DNA of 64,000 nucleotides, taken from Sandaracinaceae bacterium (GTDB taxonomy: Bacteria; Myxococcota_A; Polyangia; Polyangiales; Sandaracinaceae). The first letter of the stretch is position 1; each line of letters opens with the position of its first letter. The notes beneath the pieces were generated by a model. That model searched no databases. It was not told where the DNA came from and saw only the letters and a program-made list of their open reading frames with translations. Positions 33,434 to 41,272 of the stretch are shown piece by piece. The stretch covers positions 1 to 64,000 of the forward strand of contig JAVJQK010000028.1 in NCBI GenBank assembly GCA_040218145.1. Reading direction: 5' to 3'. The position numbers and the translations under genes are program-made.

Positions 33434-33673
33434 TCACGCCATCCGGTTCTCGACCAGCTCGAGGAGCTGACCGACGGTCTGGATCCCGACGAGCTGCTCG
33501 TCGGGGATCTGGACGCCGAGCTCGCGCTCCATGGCGCCGACCAGCTCCAGCGTGCTGAGCGAGTCGAGACCGAGCTCCTGAATGTTGGAGTCCTGGGTCA
33601 CGCCGGAGAAGTCCTTCTCCGCGATCTCCGTCGCCATCCGCTGAAACATCTCGAACAGTTCCGACCGCTGCAT
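33434..33673 (-). CDS. Acyl carrier protein 2
   Basis: The 79-residue protein has LGLDSLSTLELVGAME with Ser38 as phosphopantetheine site. It starts at ATG 33673 after ACGGAGCGAACG; an upstream TTG is less likely. The sequence differs clearly from ACP 1 (for example it has the helix ELVGAMERELGVQIPD), so the two are not recent duplicates and may serve different enzymes, such as FAAL versus ketosynthase. Confidence 0.9.
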   Translation of the reverse strand: MQRSELFEMFQRMATEIAEKDFSGVTQDSNIQELGLDSLSTLELVGAMERELGVQIPDEQLVGIQTVGQLLELVENRMA

Positions 33674-33767
33674 CGTTCGCTCCGTCAACCTAGTGGTCCG
33701 AGGCCCACCGATTGCGGGCCGAATTTACTCGTGGGGTGGCGCGCCGTAAAGGCTCGCCGTGGAAGGC

Positions 33768-35471
33768 TCAGCCGCCGTCGCGGCTCTCCGCTGGAGCCGG
33801 GTGTGAGGTCAGCTCGCCGCGCTCGTAGAGCAGCTGCGTCTTGCGGCGCTGGTGCTTGCCGCTCGAGGTCTTGGGGAGGGTGCCCACGGGCGCGATCACC
33901 ACGTCGGCGACCTGCAGACCGAAGTCCGAGAAGATCGTCTCGGCGATCTCCTTGCGGAGCCGATCGGCGTCGCCGCGGTTCGCCTCCGCCATCATCACGA
34001 GCTCTTCCGTCCCATCACGGACGACGCTGAATGCACAGACGTTGCCACGTCGAACTCCGTCGAGCTCGCCCACCGCCCACTCGAGGTCCTGGGGGTAGTG
34101 GTTGGCGCCCTTGATGATGATCAGGTCCTTGATGCGTCCGCAGATGTAGACGTTGCCGTCGACCGTGTACCCGAGGTCACCGGTGTGAAGCCAGCCGTCA
34201 CGGATGCCGGCCGCGGTGGCCTCTTCGTTGCGGAAGTAGCCCGGCGTCACGCTCGGGCCGCGGGCCACGATCTCGCCGACGCGTCGGTCCTCGAGCGTCT
34301 CGCCCTGCTCGTCGACGATCTTCAGCTCGTGGTCGGGGAAGGGCACGCCGCAGCTGACGACCTCGAGCGCGTCGGTGGCGCCCTCCTCGGCCGGGGCGGC
34401 GATCCCGTCGCGCATCGCGGCCGGGTCGACGCGGTCGACGATCATCTCGTCGTCGCGCGGGTGGAAGGTGATCGCCAGGCAGCTCTCGGCCATGCCGTAG
34501 CTGGGCAGGAGCGCGTTGGGCGAGAACCCGCACGCGGCGAAGCGATCGGCGAACTCGAGCAGGGTCTTGGCCCGGATGGGCTCGGCGCCGCAGCCCGCGA
34601 TGCGCAGGGTGCTCAGGTCGAGCGCCTCGAGGTCCTTGTCGCGCACGCGTTTGGTCACGAGCTGGTAGGCGAAGTTCGGCGCGTAGGTGATCGTGCCCTT
34701 GTGCTTCGTGATCAGCTCGAGCCACATGCGCGGCATGCGCGCGAAGTGGGCGGTGGGCATCAGCACGACCGGCAGGTCCACGATGAGCGTGCCGAGCACG
34801 AAGCCGATCAGGCCCATGTCGTGGAAGAGCGGGAGCCAGCTCACACCGACGTCGTCCGGGGTGCGGTTCAGCCCGCTCGGGCCCAGGAACGCGGTCGCGT
34901 TCGCCACGAGGTTCCCGTGGGTGACCATCACGCCCTTGGGCTTGCTCGTGCTGCCGCTCGTGAACTGCAGGAAGCAGAGATCGTCGGGGCGGATGGCGGG
35001 CCGCTCGAACGCAGGCGCCGGGCCCTCGAAGCACTCCGGCGAGAAGAGGATCTGTCGCCCCTCGAGCTCCGGGCGGGTCCGCAGCTTCTCCACGACGTCG
35101 CGGTTCTGCTCCATGCAGATCAGCGCCTTGGCGTCCGCCGCCTCGACGATGTGGGCGAGGATGTCGAGGTAGGCGTCGATCGCCTTGAAGGTCGCCTGCG
35201 GGTACATCGGCACGGGCACGAAGCCGCCGACCGAGGCGCCGAGGAAGCTCAGGACGAACTCGTGGTTCTCCGGGAGCAGCAGCGCGACGCGGTCGCCCTT
35301 CTCGAGGCCGGCCGCGCTCAGGAACGCCGCGCGCCGCTCCGCCTCCGCGCGCATGGCGGCGTACGGGTAGTAGCGCTCCTTCCGATCCAATCCGAGGAAT
35401 CGAAAGCCGCGCTCCTCCCCTTCGGGGAGGCGGTAGAGCGCCTCCACCAAAGTCTGTGGCTGGGGAGCCAT
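33768..35471 (-). CDS. Fatty acyl-AMP ligase (FAAL)
   Basis: The 567-residue protein is an adenylating enzyme. Its P-loop-like motif FTSGSTSKPKGVMVTHGNL is near residue 185-205, then PLFHDMGLIG, YGMAESCLAITF, HTGDLGYTVDGNVYICGRIKDL and the catalytic Lys in PKTSSGKHQRRKT at the end. Extra sequence after YGMAE and the SCGVPFPDHELKIVD turn fit FAALs, which load fatty acids onto ACP through acyl-AMP instead of CoA. It is the first gene of a minus operon (FAAL-ACP-ACP-thioesterase-lipoprotein) with a good promoter right before it. Confidence 0.85.
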   Translation of the reverse strand: MAPQPQTLVEALYRLPEGEERGFRFLGLDRKERYYPYAAMRAEAERRAAFLSAAGLEKGDRVALLLPENHEFVLSFLGASVGGFVPVPMYPQATFKAIDAYLDILAHIVEAADAKALICMEQNRDVVEKLRTRPELEGRQILFSPECFEGPAPAFERPAIRPDDLCFLQFTSGSTSKPKGVMVTHGNLVANATAFLGPSGLNRTPDDVGVSWLPLFHDMGLIGFVLGTLIVDLPVVLMPTAHFARMPRMWLELITKHKGTITYAPNFAYQLVTKRVRDKDLEALDLSTLRIAGCGAEPIRAKTLLEFADRFAACGFSPNALLPSYGMAESCLAITFHPRDDEMIVDRVDPAAMRDGIAAPAEEGATDALEVVSCGVPFPDHELKIVDEQGETLEDRRVGEIVARGPSVTPGYFRNEEATAAGIRDGWLHTGDLGYTVDGNVYICGRIKDLIIIKGANHYPQDLEWAVGELDGVRRGNVCAFSVVRDGTEELVMMAEANRGDADRLRKEIAETIFSDFGLQVADVVIAPVGTLPKTSSGKHQRRKTQLLYERGELTSHPAPAESRDGG

Positions 35472-35481
35472 GGGCGCGCGG

Positions 35482-35510
35482 TTTCTATGGGGTCGCCGAT
35501 GTGCTGTCAA
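35482..35510 (-). promoter_or_regulatory. FAAL promoter
   Basis: On the minus strand, TTGACA (35510-35505), 17 bases, then TAGAAA (35487-35482). The ATG at 35471 is only 10 bases downstream, leaving a very short leader. Confidence 0.65.
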
Positions 35511-35547
35511 GCCCACGAAAACCGGCCATGTGGCCTGTTTCGCGGCC

Positions 35548-35577
35548 TTGCAGCGCCCCGACCGGCCGAGCTATAGG
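35548..35577 (+). promoter_or_regulatory. KS-operon promoter
   Basis: TTGCAG (35548-35553), 18 bases, TATAGG (35572-35577), 11 bases before the ATG at 35589. It lies about 40 bases from the FAAL promoter on the opposite strand; the shared region may coordinate both operons. Confidence 0.5.
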
Positions 35578-35588
35578 CACCGCGATTC

Positions 35589-36857
35589 ATGGGCCGCGTC
35601 TTCATCACCGGGATGGGGGTCGTCAGCTCGCTGGGCTTCGGTCGGAAGCCGTACTGGGAGGCGCTCGTCGAGGGCCGATCCGGCATCAGCGAGGTGAGCC
35701 TCTTCGACACCTCCAACCTTCCGCGCAACCTGGGCGGTGAGGTCAAGGGCTTCGTCGCGACCGACTACATGTCGGAGCAGGAGGCGCGCCGCATGGGCCG
35801 CTGCTCGGCGTTCAGCGTCGCCGCGGCGCGCATGGCGGCCGAGGACGCGGGGCTGACGGAGAAGGAGCTGGGCGGAGAGCGCACCGCGGTCGTGGTCGGG
35901 ACCACGATGGGCGAGGCGAACGTGCTCGGCGAGCTCCAGCAGGCCTGGATCCACGAGGGCACGGGCGCGGTCCGGCCGGCCAAGCTCCCGCGCTACGGGA
36001 CGACGCTCCTGCCCATCCACGTGGCGCGCGCGTTCGGCGCGAGCGGCATGGTGCAGACGCTCCCCGCGGCGTGCGCGGCGGGCAACTACGCGATCGGCTT
36101 CGCGGCCGACCAGATCCGCTCCGGGCGCGCCGACGTCGCGATCACCGGCGCGGTCGAGATCATCGAGAAGCTCGAGTACGCGGGCTTCGTCCGGCTCGGC
36201 GCGATGTCGCCCGATCTCTGCCAGCCCTTCGACCAGAACCGGAAGGGGCTCATCCTCGGCGAGGGCTCGACCATGCTCATCCTCGAGAGCGAGGAGGCGG
36301 TGGTCCGCCGCGGCGCGACGCCGCTCGCCGAGGTGGGCGGCTACGGGCTCGCGTGCGACGCGCACCACATCACGCGGCCGCACCCCGAGGGCGAGGGCAG
36401 CATCTCCGCCATGCGCCAGGCGATCCGAGCGAGCGGGCTGACGGTCGACGACATCGATCACATCAACGCGCACGGCACGGGCACCGCGGCCAACGACGCG
36501 ATCGAGGCCAAGGTCATCCACGAGATATTCGGCGACCGCGCGCTGCCCGTGACGTCGATCAAGAGCATGATCGGCCACTGCATGGGCGCGTCGAGCGCGA
36601 TGGAGTCGGTCGCCTGCGTGATGACGCTGCAGACCGGGATCATCCCGCCGACCATCAACTACGAGACGCCCGATCCGGACTGCCCGGTGCACGTCGTCGC
36701 GAACGAGAAGCGCGAGGCGAAGGTGGACGTCGTGCTCAACAACGCGCTCGCCTTCGGCGGCTACGACGCGGTGGTGTGCTTCGCGAACCCGGGCCGCCTG
36801 CCCGAAGGCACGGGCGAAGCGCCGGACGCGGAGTCGGACGTGGGGGGGGCGCAGTGA
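35589..36857 (+). CDS. Beta-ketoacyl-ACP synthase (FabF-like)
   Basis: The 422-residue ketosynthase has the full Cys-His-His triad: Cys162 in PAACAAGNYAIG, His295 in NAHGTGT and His330 in SIKSMIGHCMGA, with Lys325. It should perform decarboxylative Claisen condensation on ACP-bound substrates. The length and motifs match FabF/type II polyketide KS. The stop overlaps the next gene (GTGA), so the two are made together, as in KS-CLF pairs. Confidence 0.9.
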   Translation: MGRVFITGMGVVSSLGFGRKPYWEALVEGRSGISEVSLFDTSNLPRNLGGEVKGFVATDYMSEQEARRMGRCSAFSVAAARMAAEDAGLTEKELGGERTAVVVGTTMGEANVLGELQQAWIHEGTGAVRPAKLPRYGTTLLPIHVARAFGASGMVQTLPAACAAGNYAIGFAADQIRSGRADVAITGAVEIIEKLEYAGFVRLGAMSPDLCQPFDQNRKGLILGEGSTMLILESEEAVVRRGATPLAEVGGYGLACDAHHITRPHPEGEGSISAMRQAIRASGLTVDDIDHINAHGTGTAANDAIEAKVIHEIFGDRALPVTSIKSMIGHCMGASSAMESVACVMTLQTGIIPPTINYETPDPDCPVHVVANEKREAKVDVVLNNALAFGGYDAVVCFANPGRLPEGTGEAPDAESDVGGAQ

Positions 36858-38050
36858 GGCCGCTCGCGATCACGGGCGTCGGGCAGGTCTCGCCGCTCGG
36901 GCTCGGGCTCGAGGCGCTGCGCGAGGCGTTCGCGGATCCCGAGGCGGCGGCGAAGCGCGCCTTCACGGGCGAGCCCGAGGTGCTGACCCGGGAGAAGTTC
37001 CCCGAGGCGCACTCGGCCGAGGTCTGGGGCTTCGATCCGAACGCGCACCTCGGCGACAAGGGCCACCGCAACTTCGACCGGCTCACGAAGTACCTCATCG
37101 TCGCGGCCAAGCTCGCGCTCGAGGACGCGGGGGTGAAGAAGGACGGCGAGTTCGTCGGCGCGCTCGCGCCCGAGCAGGTCGGCATCTGCAGCTCCACCGC
37201 GTACGGCTCGCTCGACTCGATCACCGAGCTCAACCTCGTCGCGGAGCTCGAGGACCCCCGGTACATCAACCCGGCGCGCTTCCCGAACACGGTGATCAAC
37301 GCGGCCGCGGGCTACGTGAGCATCTGGGAGGATCTCCGGGCGCCGAACGCGACCATCGTCGACGGCAACTGCGGCTCCATCGACGCCATCCTCAGCTGCG
37401 AGACGCACCTCGCCCATCGGCGCGCGGACGCGTTCCTCGTGGGCGGCGGCGACGTGATCACCGAGGTGCTCTACCTCGCGCTGCGTCGGCTCGGCGCCAT
37501 CGCGGGCGGCTCCGCGAAGTGGGCGCCCGGCGCGCGCGACAGCCAGGGCCTGCACCTCGGGGAGGGCGCCGCGTACCTGCTCGTCGAGCGCGAGGCCGAG
37601 GCGAAGGCGCGCGGCGCGCGGATCCGGGCGCGCGTCCTCGGCTACGGCACCGCGTTCGACCCGCCCAAGCGCCAGGCGCGCCTGCTCCACGCGTCGAGCA
37701 GCGCGGTGACCCGCGCGGTGCGCGGCGCGCTGAGCGACGCGAAGCTCGAGGCGAAGGACGTCGACGTGGTCTGCTCCGCCGCGGCCGGGCTGCGCCCCTT
37801 CGACGGCGCGGAGCTGTCCGGCCTCAGCGAGGTCCTCGGCGGCGTGCCCGTCGCGGCGCCGAAGGCGCTCTGGGGCGAGAGCTTCAGCGGCTCGGCCGCC
37901 CTCGGCATGGCCTCGGCCGTGACATGGATCGAGGGCGCCACGCCCGGACCGATGGTCGCCGCGAGCGAGGCCCCCTCGAAGGTGAAGAACGTCGTGGTGA
38001 CGAGCGTCGGCTACTACGGCAACGTCTCCGCCGTCGTCATCGGCGCTTGA
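36854..38050 (+). CDS. Ketosynthase-like partner (CLF-like), catalytically altered
   Basis: The 398-residue protein has the thiolase fold (ITGVGQVSPLGLGLEALREA start, HLGEGAAYLLVERE). A Cys is present at 173 in DGNCGSIDA, but the two His motifs are gone: the usual HGTGT region reads CSAAAGLRPFDGAELS, and the GHxxxAAG region reads WGESFSGSAALG. It is therefore unlikely to be a full condensing enzyme and resembles chain-length factors or KS-beta subunits that pair with an active KS. It starts at GTG inside the KS stop. Confidence 0.8.
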   Translation: MRPLAITGVGQVSPLGLGLEALREAFADPEAAAKRAFTGEPEVLTREKFPEAHSAEVWGFDPNAHLGDKGHRNFDRLTKYLIVAAKLALEDAGVKKDGEFVGALAPEQVGICSSTAYGSLDSITELNLVAELEDPRYINPARFPNTVINAAAGYVSIWEDLRAPNATIVDGNCGSIDAILSCETHLAHRRADAFLVGGGDVITEVLYLALRRLGAIAGGSAKWAPGARDSQGLHLGEGAAYLLVEREAEAKARGARIRARVLGYGTAFDPPKRQARLLHASSSAVTRAVRGALSDAKLEAKDVDVVCSAAAGLRPFDGAELSGLSEVLGGVPVAAPKALWGESFSGSAALGMASAVTWIEGATPGPMVAASEAPSKVKNVVVTSVGYYGNVSAVVIGA

Positions 38051-38051
38051 C

Positions 38052-38783
38052 TCACTCCAGGCCGGCTTCGGGGTCGTAGACCGGGTCGGTCGCGGGGGGA
38101 GGCGCGGCGCCGCCGCCGGCCCCTCCAGCGCCGCCGCCATTGGTGGGCTGCCAGGTCGGCTCGCCAGCGGGTGCAGGCGCCGCGCCGCCGCCTGGCGACT
38201 CGCCGCCCCCGATCCAGCCGACGATCGAGAACCCGAGCAGGATCTGGAAGCCCGCTCGCTCCGCGTCGCCGCGGTAGAGCATGTTGATCTGGCCGAACGG
38301 GCTGAAGCTGAACGAGTCGGTGGCGAAGACGTGCACGCCGCCGAACGCGCCCGCCACGATGGACGCGTAGGGGTCGCGGAAGTCGGGGAAGTCGGCCGTG
38401 AAGCCGAGCTGTCCGCCGACGAACGCGGCAAGCGGGTCGCCCATCGGGAACACCGCTTCCACGAAGGGGAGCAGCGAGATCTGCCCCGCGATCGAGTCGC
38501 CCGGAGTCGCGGGGTCGACCAGCGCGAAGCCGAAGCTGGTCCTGGCGCCGATGGCCAGGTTGTCGATGACCATGTAGCTGGCCCCGAAGCCCAGCGACGA
38601 GGGCGTCACGCCGACCTGGTAGACGCCCACGACGTCCGGAAAGAAGCTGATCCCCACGACGTTGTTGTCGTTGTGAAGCCTCAGCTGCCCTGCGCTCGGC
38701 TGGGCCGCAGCGACGCTGGAGACGGTGAGCACGAGGGCGGCGCCACAGACGGCGAGCGCGGTTTGTCTGGTGTCGAGTTTCAT
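38052..38783 (-). CDS. Secreted beta-barrel-like protein
   Basis: The 243-residue protein has a signal peptide (LAVCGAALVLTVSSVAAAQ) and an alternating-pattern beta body of about 160 residues (YMVIDNLAIGARTSFGFALV and GGVHVFATDSFSFSPFGQIN), suggesting an outer-membrane barrel. A Gly/Ala/Pro-rich tail follows. The ATG follows GGGAGAGG. It lies on the minus strand between the KS pair and the oxoamine synthase; the tail suggests it is surface exposed. No known barrel family is recognised. Confidence 0.65.
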   Translation of the reverse strand: MKLDTRQTALAVCGAALVLTVSSVAAAQPSAGQLRLHNDNNVVGISFFPDVVGVYQVGVTPSSLGFGASYMVIDNLAIGARTSFGFALVDPATPGDSIAGQISLLPFVEAVFPMGDPLAAFVGGQLGFTADFPDFRDPYASIVAGAFGGVHVFATDSFSFSPFGQINMLYRGDAERAGFQILLGFSIVGWIGGGESPGGGAAPAPAGEPTWQPTNGGGAGGAGGGAAPPPATDPVYDPEAGLE

Positions 38784-38880
38784 CTGCCTCTCCCGGCGCC
38801 ATCCTATCCGCTCCTCTCCCGCAGAGGAAAAATCCGTCCACTGGCCGAGCGGCTCCGATCCCGTCATGGTTCCGCCGCAC

Positions 38881-40110
38881 ATGAGCTGGATTCACGAAAA
38901 GGCGCACGCCGAGCTGGCCCGGATTCGCGAGGCCAAGGAGAAGCAGGTCTACCCCTTCTTCAAGCCCTTCGAGTCGGGCGGCCTGCACACCACGATCGAC
39001 GGCAACCCGATCGTCAACTTCAGCAGCAACGACTACCTCGGGCTGACCAATCACCCGAAGGTGAAGGAGGCGGCGAAGAAGGCGGTCGACCAGTACGCGG
39101 TCGGGCTCAGCAGCTCGCGCGTGCAGGCGACCACGGTCGCGCACGTGGAGCTCGAGGAGCGGCTCGCGAAGTGGTTCGGCGCCGAGGCGTGTCTGCTCTT
39201 CACGACCGGCTACCAGGCGATGGTGGGCACCATCATGTCCTTCGCCGACAAGGACACCACGCTCATCCTCGACAACCTCGCCCACGCCTGCATCCTCGAC
39301 GGCACCTTCCTCGCCGCCGGGACGCCGGCCAGCGCGCCCGAGGTCCGGTTCTTCAACCACAACTCGGTCCGCTCGCTCGAGCGCGTCCTCAAGACCAAGC
39401 AGCGCGAGAAGGCGCTCGTGCTCATCGAGGGCATCTACTCGCTCGACGGCGACAAGGCGGTCATCAAGGACATCATCGAGGTCTGCGAGCGCTACGACGC
39501 GGTCCTGTGTCTCGACGACGCGCACGGCACGGGCACGCTCGGCGCCCACGGGCGCGGCATCCTCGAAGAGCAGGGCCTCGAGGGCCGCGCGCCGCTCGTG
39601 ATCAGCACCTTCAGCAAGACCTTCGGCGGCATCGGCGGCATCCTCTGGGGCGACCGCGACGTGGTCGATCACGTCAAGCACCGCGCGCGCTCGTTCCTCT
39701 TCAGCGCGTCGCTCCCGGTCCCGATCGTCCAGGCGGCGGCGACCATCCTGACGATGCTCGAAGAGGAGGGCCCGGCGCTGGTCAGCGAGCTGCACGAGAA
39801 GGCGCAGTACTTCCGCGGGCGGCTCCTCGAGATCGGCTTCGACCTCGGCAAGAGCGACACCCACATCATGCCCGTGATGTGCAACGACGAGCGCAAGGCG
39901 CTCTTCATGCACGTCGCCTTGATGGAGAACGGCGTGATGATGGTGCCGATCACCTACCCGGGCGTGAAGAAGGGCGAGGAGCGCCTCCGCGTGAACATCA
40001 CCCGCGGGCACACCCGCGAGGACATGGACAAGGCGCTCGAGCTGCTCGAGATGTACGGCGAGGCGTTCTTCGTGCTCAGCGGAGAAGACCTCGGCCCGAT
40101 GGAGCTCTGA
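38881..40110 (+). CDS. Alpha-oxoamine synthase (AONS/SPT/CqsA-like)
   Basis: The 409-residue PLP enzyme has NFSSNDYLGLTNHP, GLSSSRVQATT, LFTTGYQAMVGTI, CLDDAHGTGTLGAHGRG and STFSKTFGGIGG with PLP Lys246. This is the fold-type I family of KBL, AONS, serine palmitoyltransferase and the autoinducer synthase CqsA, all of which join an acyl thioester to an amino acid with loss of CO2. The exact substrates cannot be read from sequence. bioF-type function is possible, but bioB is elsewhere and the neighbours here are FAAL, ACP and KS genes. Its 3' end overlaps the convergent TPR gene by 35 bases. Confidence 0.85.
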   Translation: MSWIHEKAHAELARIREAKEKQVYPFFKPFESGGLHTTIDGNPIVNFSSNDYLGLTNHPKVKEAAKKAVDQYAVGLSSSRVQATTVAHVELEERLAKWFGAEACLLFTTGYQAMVGTIMSFADKDTTLILDNLAHACILDGTFLAAGTPASAPEVRFFNHNSVRSLERVLKTKQREKALVLIEGIYSLDGDKAVIKDIIEVCERYDAVLCLDDAHGTGTLGAHGRGILEEQGLEGRAPLVISTFSKTFGGIGGILWGDRDVVDHVKHRARSFLFSASLPVPIVQAAATILTMLEEEGPALVSELHEKAQYFRGRLLEIGFDLGKSDTHIMPVMCNDERKALFMHVALMENGVMMVPITYPGVKKGEERLRVNITRGHTREDMDKALELLEMYGEAFFVLSGEDLGPMEL

Positions 40111-41188
40111 GCGGCGCCGCCTCCACGCCGAGCTCCGCCTCGAGGCGCTCGAGGTGGCGGCGCGCGCCCCCGGCGAAGCGTGAGCTGGTGCCGCCCTCGG
40201 CCAGGAACAGGCGCCAGCTGCGGAGCGCGCGCTCGAGCGCGGGGCGGTTGGCGCCGCCGTCCATGCGCGCCGTCGCCTCGTGGCCCAGGGCCTCGTACGC
40301 GTGCAGCTCGTAGACCGGCTCGAAGAACACGAAGTCGAGGTGGAGCACGCTCATCGCGCCGTGAGCGCGGTGCAGCGCCGCGAAGCGCGGATCGTCGGGG
40401 GGGACGGGATCGCCGCGGAGGGCGCGGGCGGCGACCTCGAGCGCGGCGTCGGAGTCGCCGCTCCGGTCGAGCGTGAGCGCGAGGCCCCACTCGGCGAGCG
40501 ACCGCGTGAACGGGTCCTCGGTCTGCTCGATCGCCGCCTCGTAGTGGGTGATCGCGGACCGCAGATCGCCGGTCAGCATGGTCACCTCCGCGAGGTTGCC
40601 GTGCACGTTCGCGCGGTCGAGCCCGCTGAAGAGGAAGGCCAGCGCGCGCTCGCTGGTCGCCGGCAGATAGAAGCGATCCTCGAGCTGCACGGTGGGGGGC
40701 AGCGCGGTGCGGAGCGCGGCCTCGTACTCGGCGCGGGCCCGCTCGAACTCCTGCCGGCGCATGTGCAGCATGGCCAGCTCGTAGGCGACGCGGTCGGGGA
40801 AGAACTCCGGGTCGAGCGCGCGCACGCGCTGCCACTCCACGATGGCCTCGTCGGCCCGGTACTCCGTGCCGCCGTCGCGCGCGGGCCGCTCCCATCGGGT
40901 CAGGGCGTAGGCGGTGTAGTAGGCCAGCTCGGCGTCGTCGGGGAGGACGCGGCGCGCGCGCTCGAAGCGCACCAGCGCCTGCTCGAGCAGCACCCAGCGC
41001 GGGGCGGCGCCGAGCGCGGGGTCGCCCGGGGAGAGCCCGTGCACGAGCTTGGCCAGGCCCTGCCGCATCCGACGCCGCCCGAGCCGCTGCGCCGGGTCGA
41101 AGATCTCCGCCCATCCGCCCTCCTGCGCGTGCGCCGCCGGGGGCGCGAGCAGGCTCAGGGTGAGGAACGCGAGCGAGAGGGAGCGCAC
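40076..41188 (-). CDS. Secreted TPR protein
   Basis: The 370-residue protein has a leader (RSLSLAFLTLSLLAPPAAHA, cleavage before QEGG) and a body of paired helices with TPR spacing, for example LVRFERARRVLPDDAELAYY, MLHMRRQEFERARAEYEAAL and LTGDLRSAITHYEAAI. It is probably periplasmic and a scaffold. The GTG start gives the complete leader. It does not appear linked in operon with others. Confidence 0.75.
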   Translation of the reverse strand: MRSLSLAFLTLSLLAPPAAHAQEGGWAEIFDPAQRLGRRRMRQGLAKLVHGLSPGDPALGAAPRWVLLEQALVRFERARRVLPDDAELAYYTAYALTRWERPARDGGTEYRADEAIVEWQRVRALDPEFFPDRVAYELAMLHMRRQEFERARAEYEAALRTALPPTVQLEDRFYLPATSERALAFLFSGLDRANVHGNLAEVTMLTGDLRSAITHYEAAIEQTEDPFTRSLAEWGLALTLDRSGDSDAALEVAARALRGDPVPPDDPRFAALHRAHGAMSVLHLDFVFFEPVYELHAYEALGHEATARMDGGANRPALERALRSWRLFLAEGGTSSRFAGGARRHLERLEAELGVEAAPLRAPSGRGLLR

Positions 41189-41272
41189 ACGGGGAGGGTA
41201 ACCCCGCGTCGGTTTCGTAGCCACGCGGTGACGCCGCGAGCCGGCGCCCGCGGGCGGGTGTAAGCTGCCCCC

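Noticed and set aside
38881-40110. bioF for biotin synthesis
   Set aside because: A possible reading given bioB at 17561, but the two are 20 kb apart and the gene is surrounded by FAAL, ACP and KS genes; I kept the broader family name.
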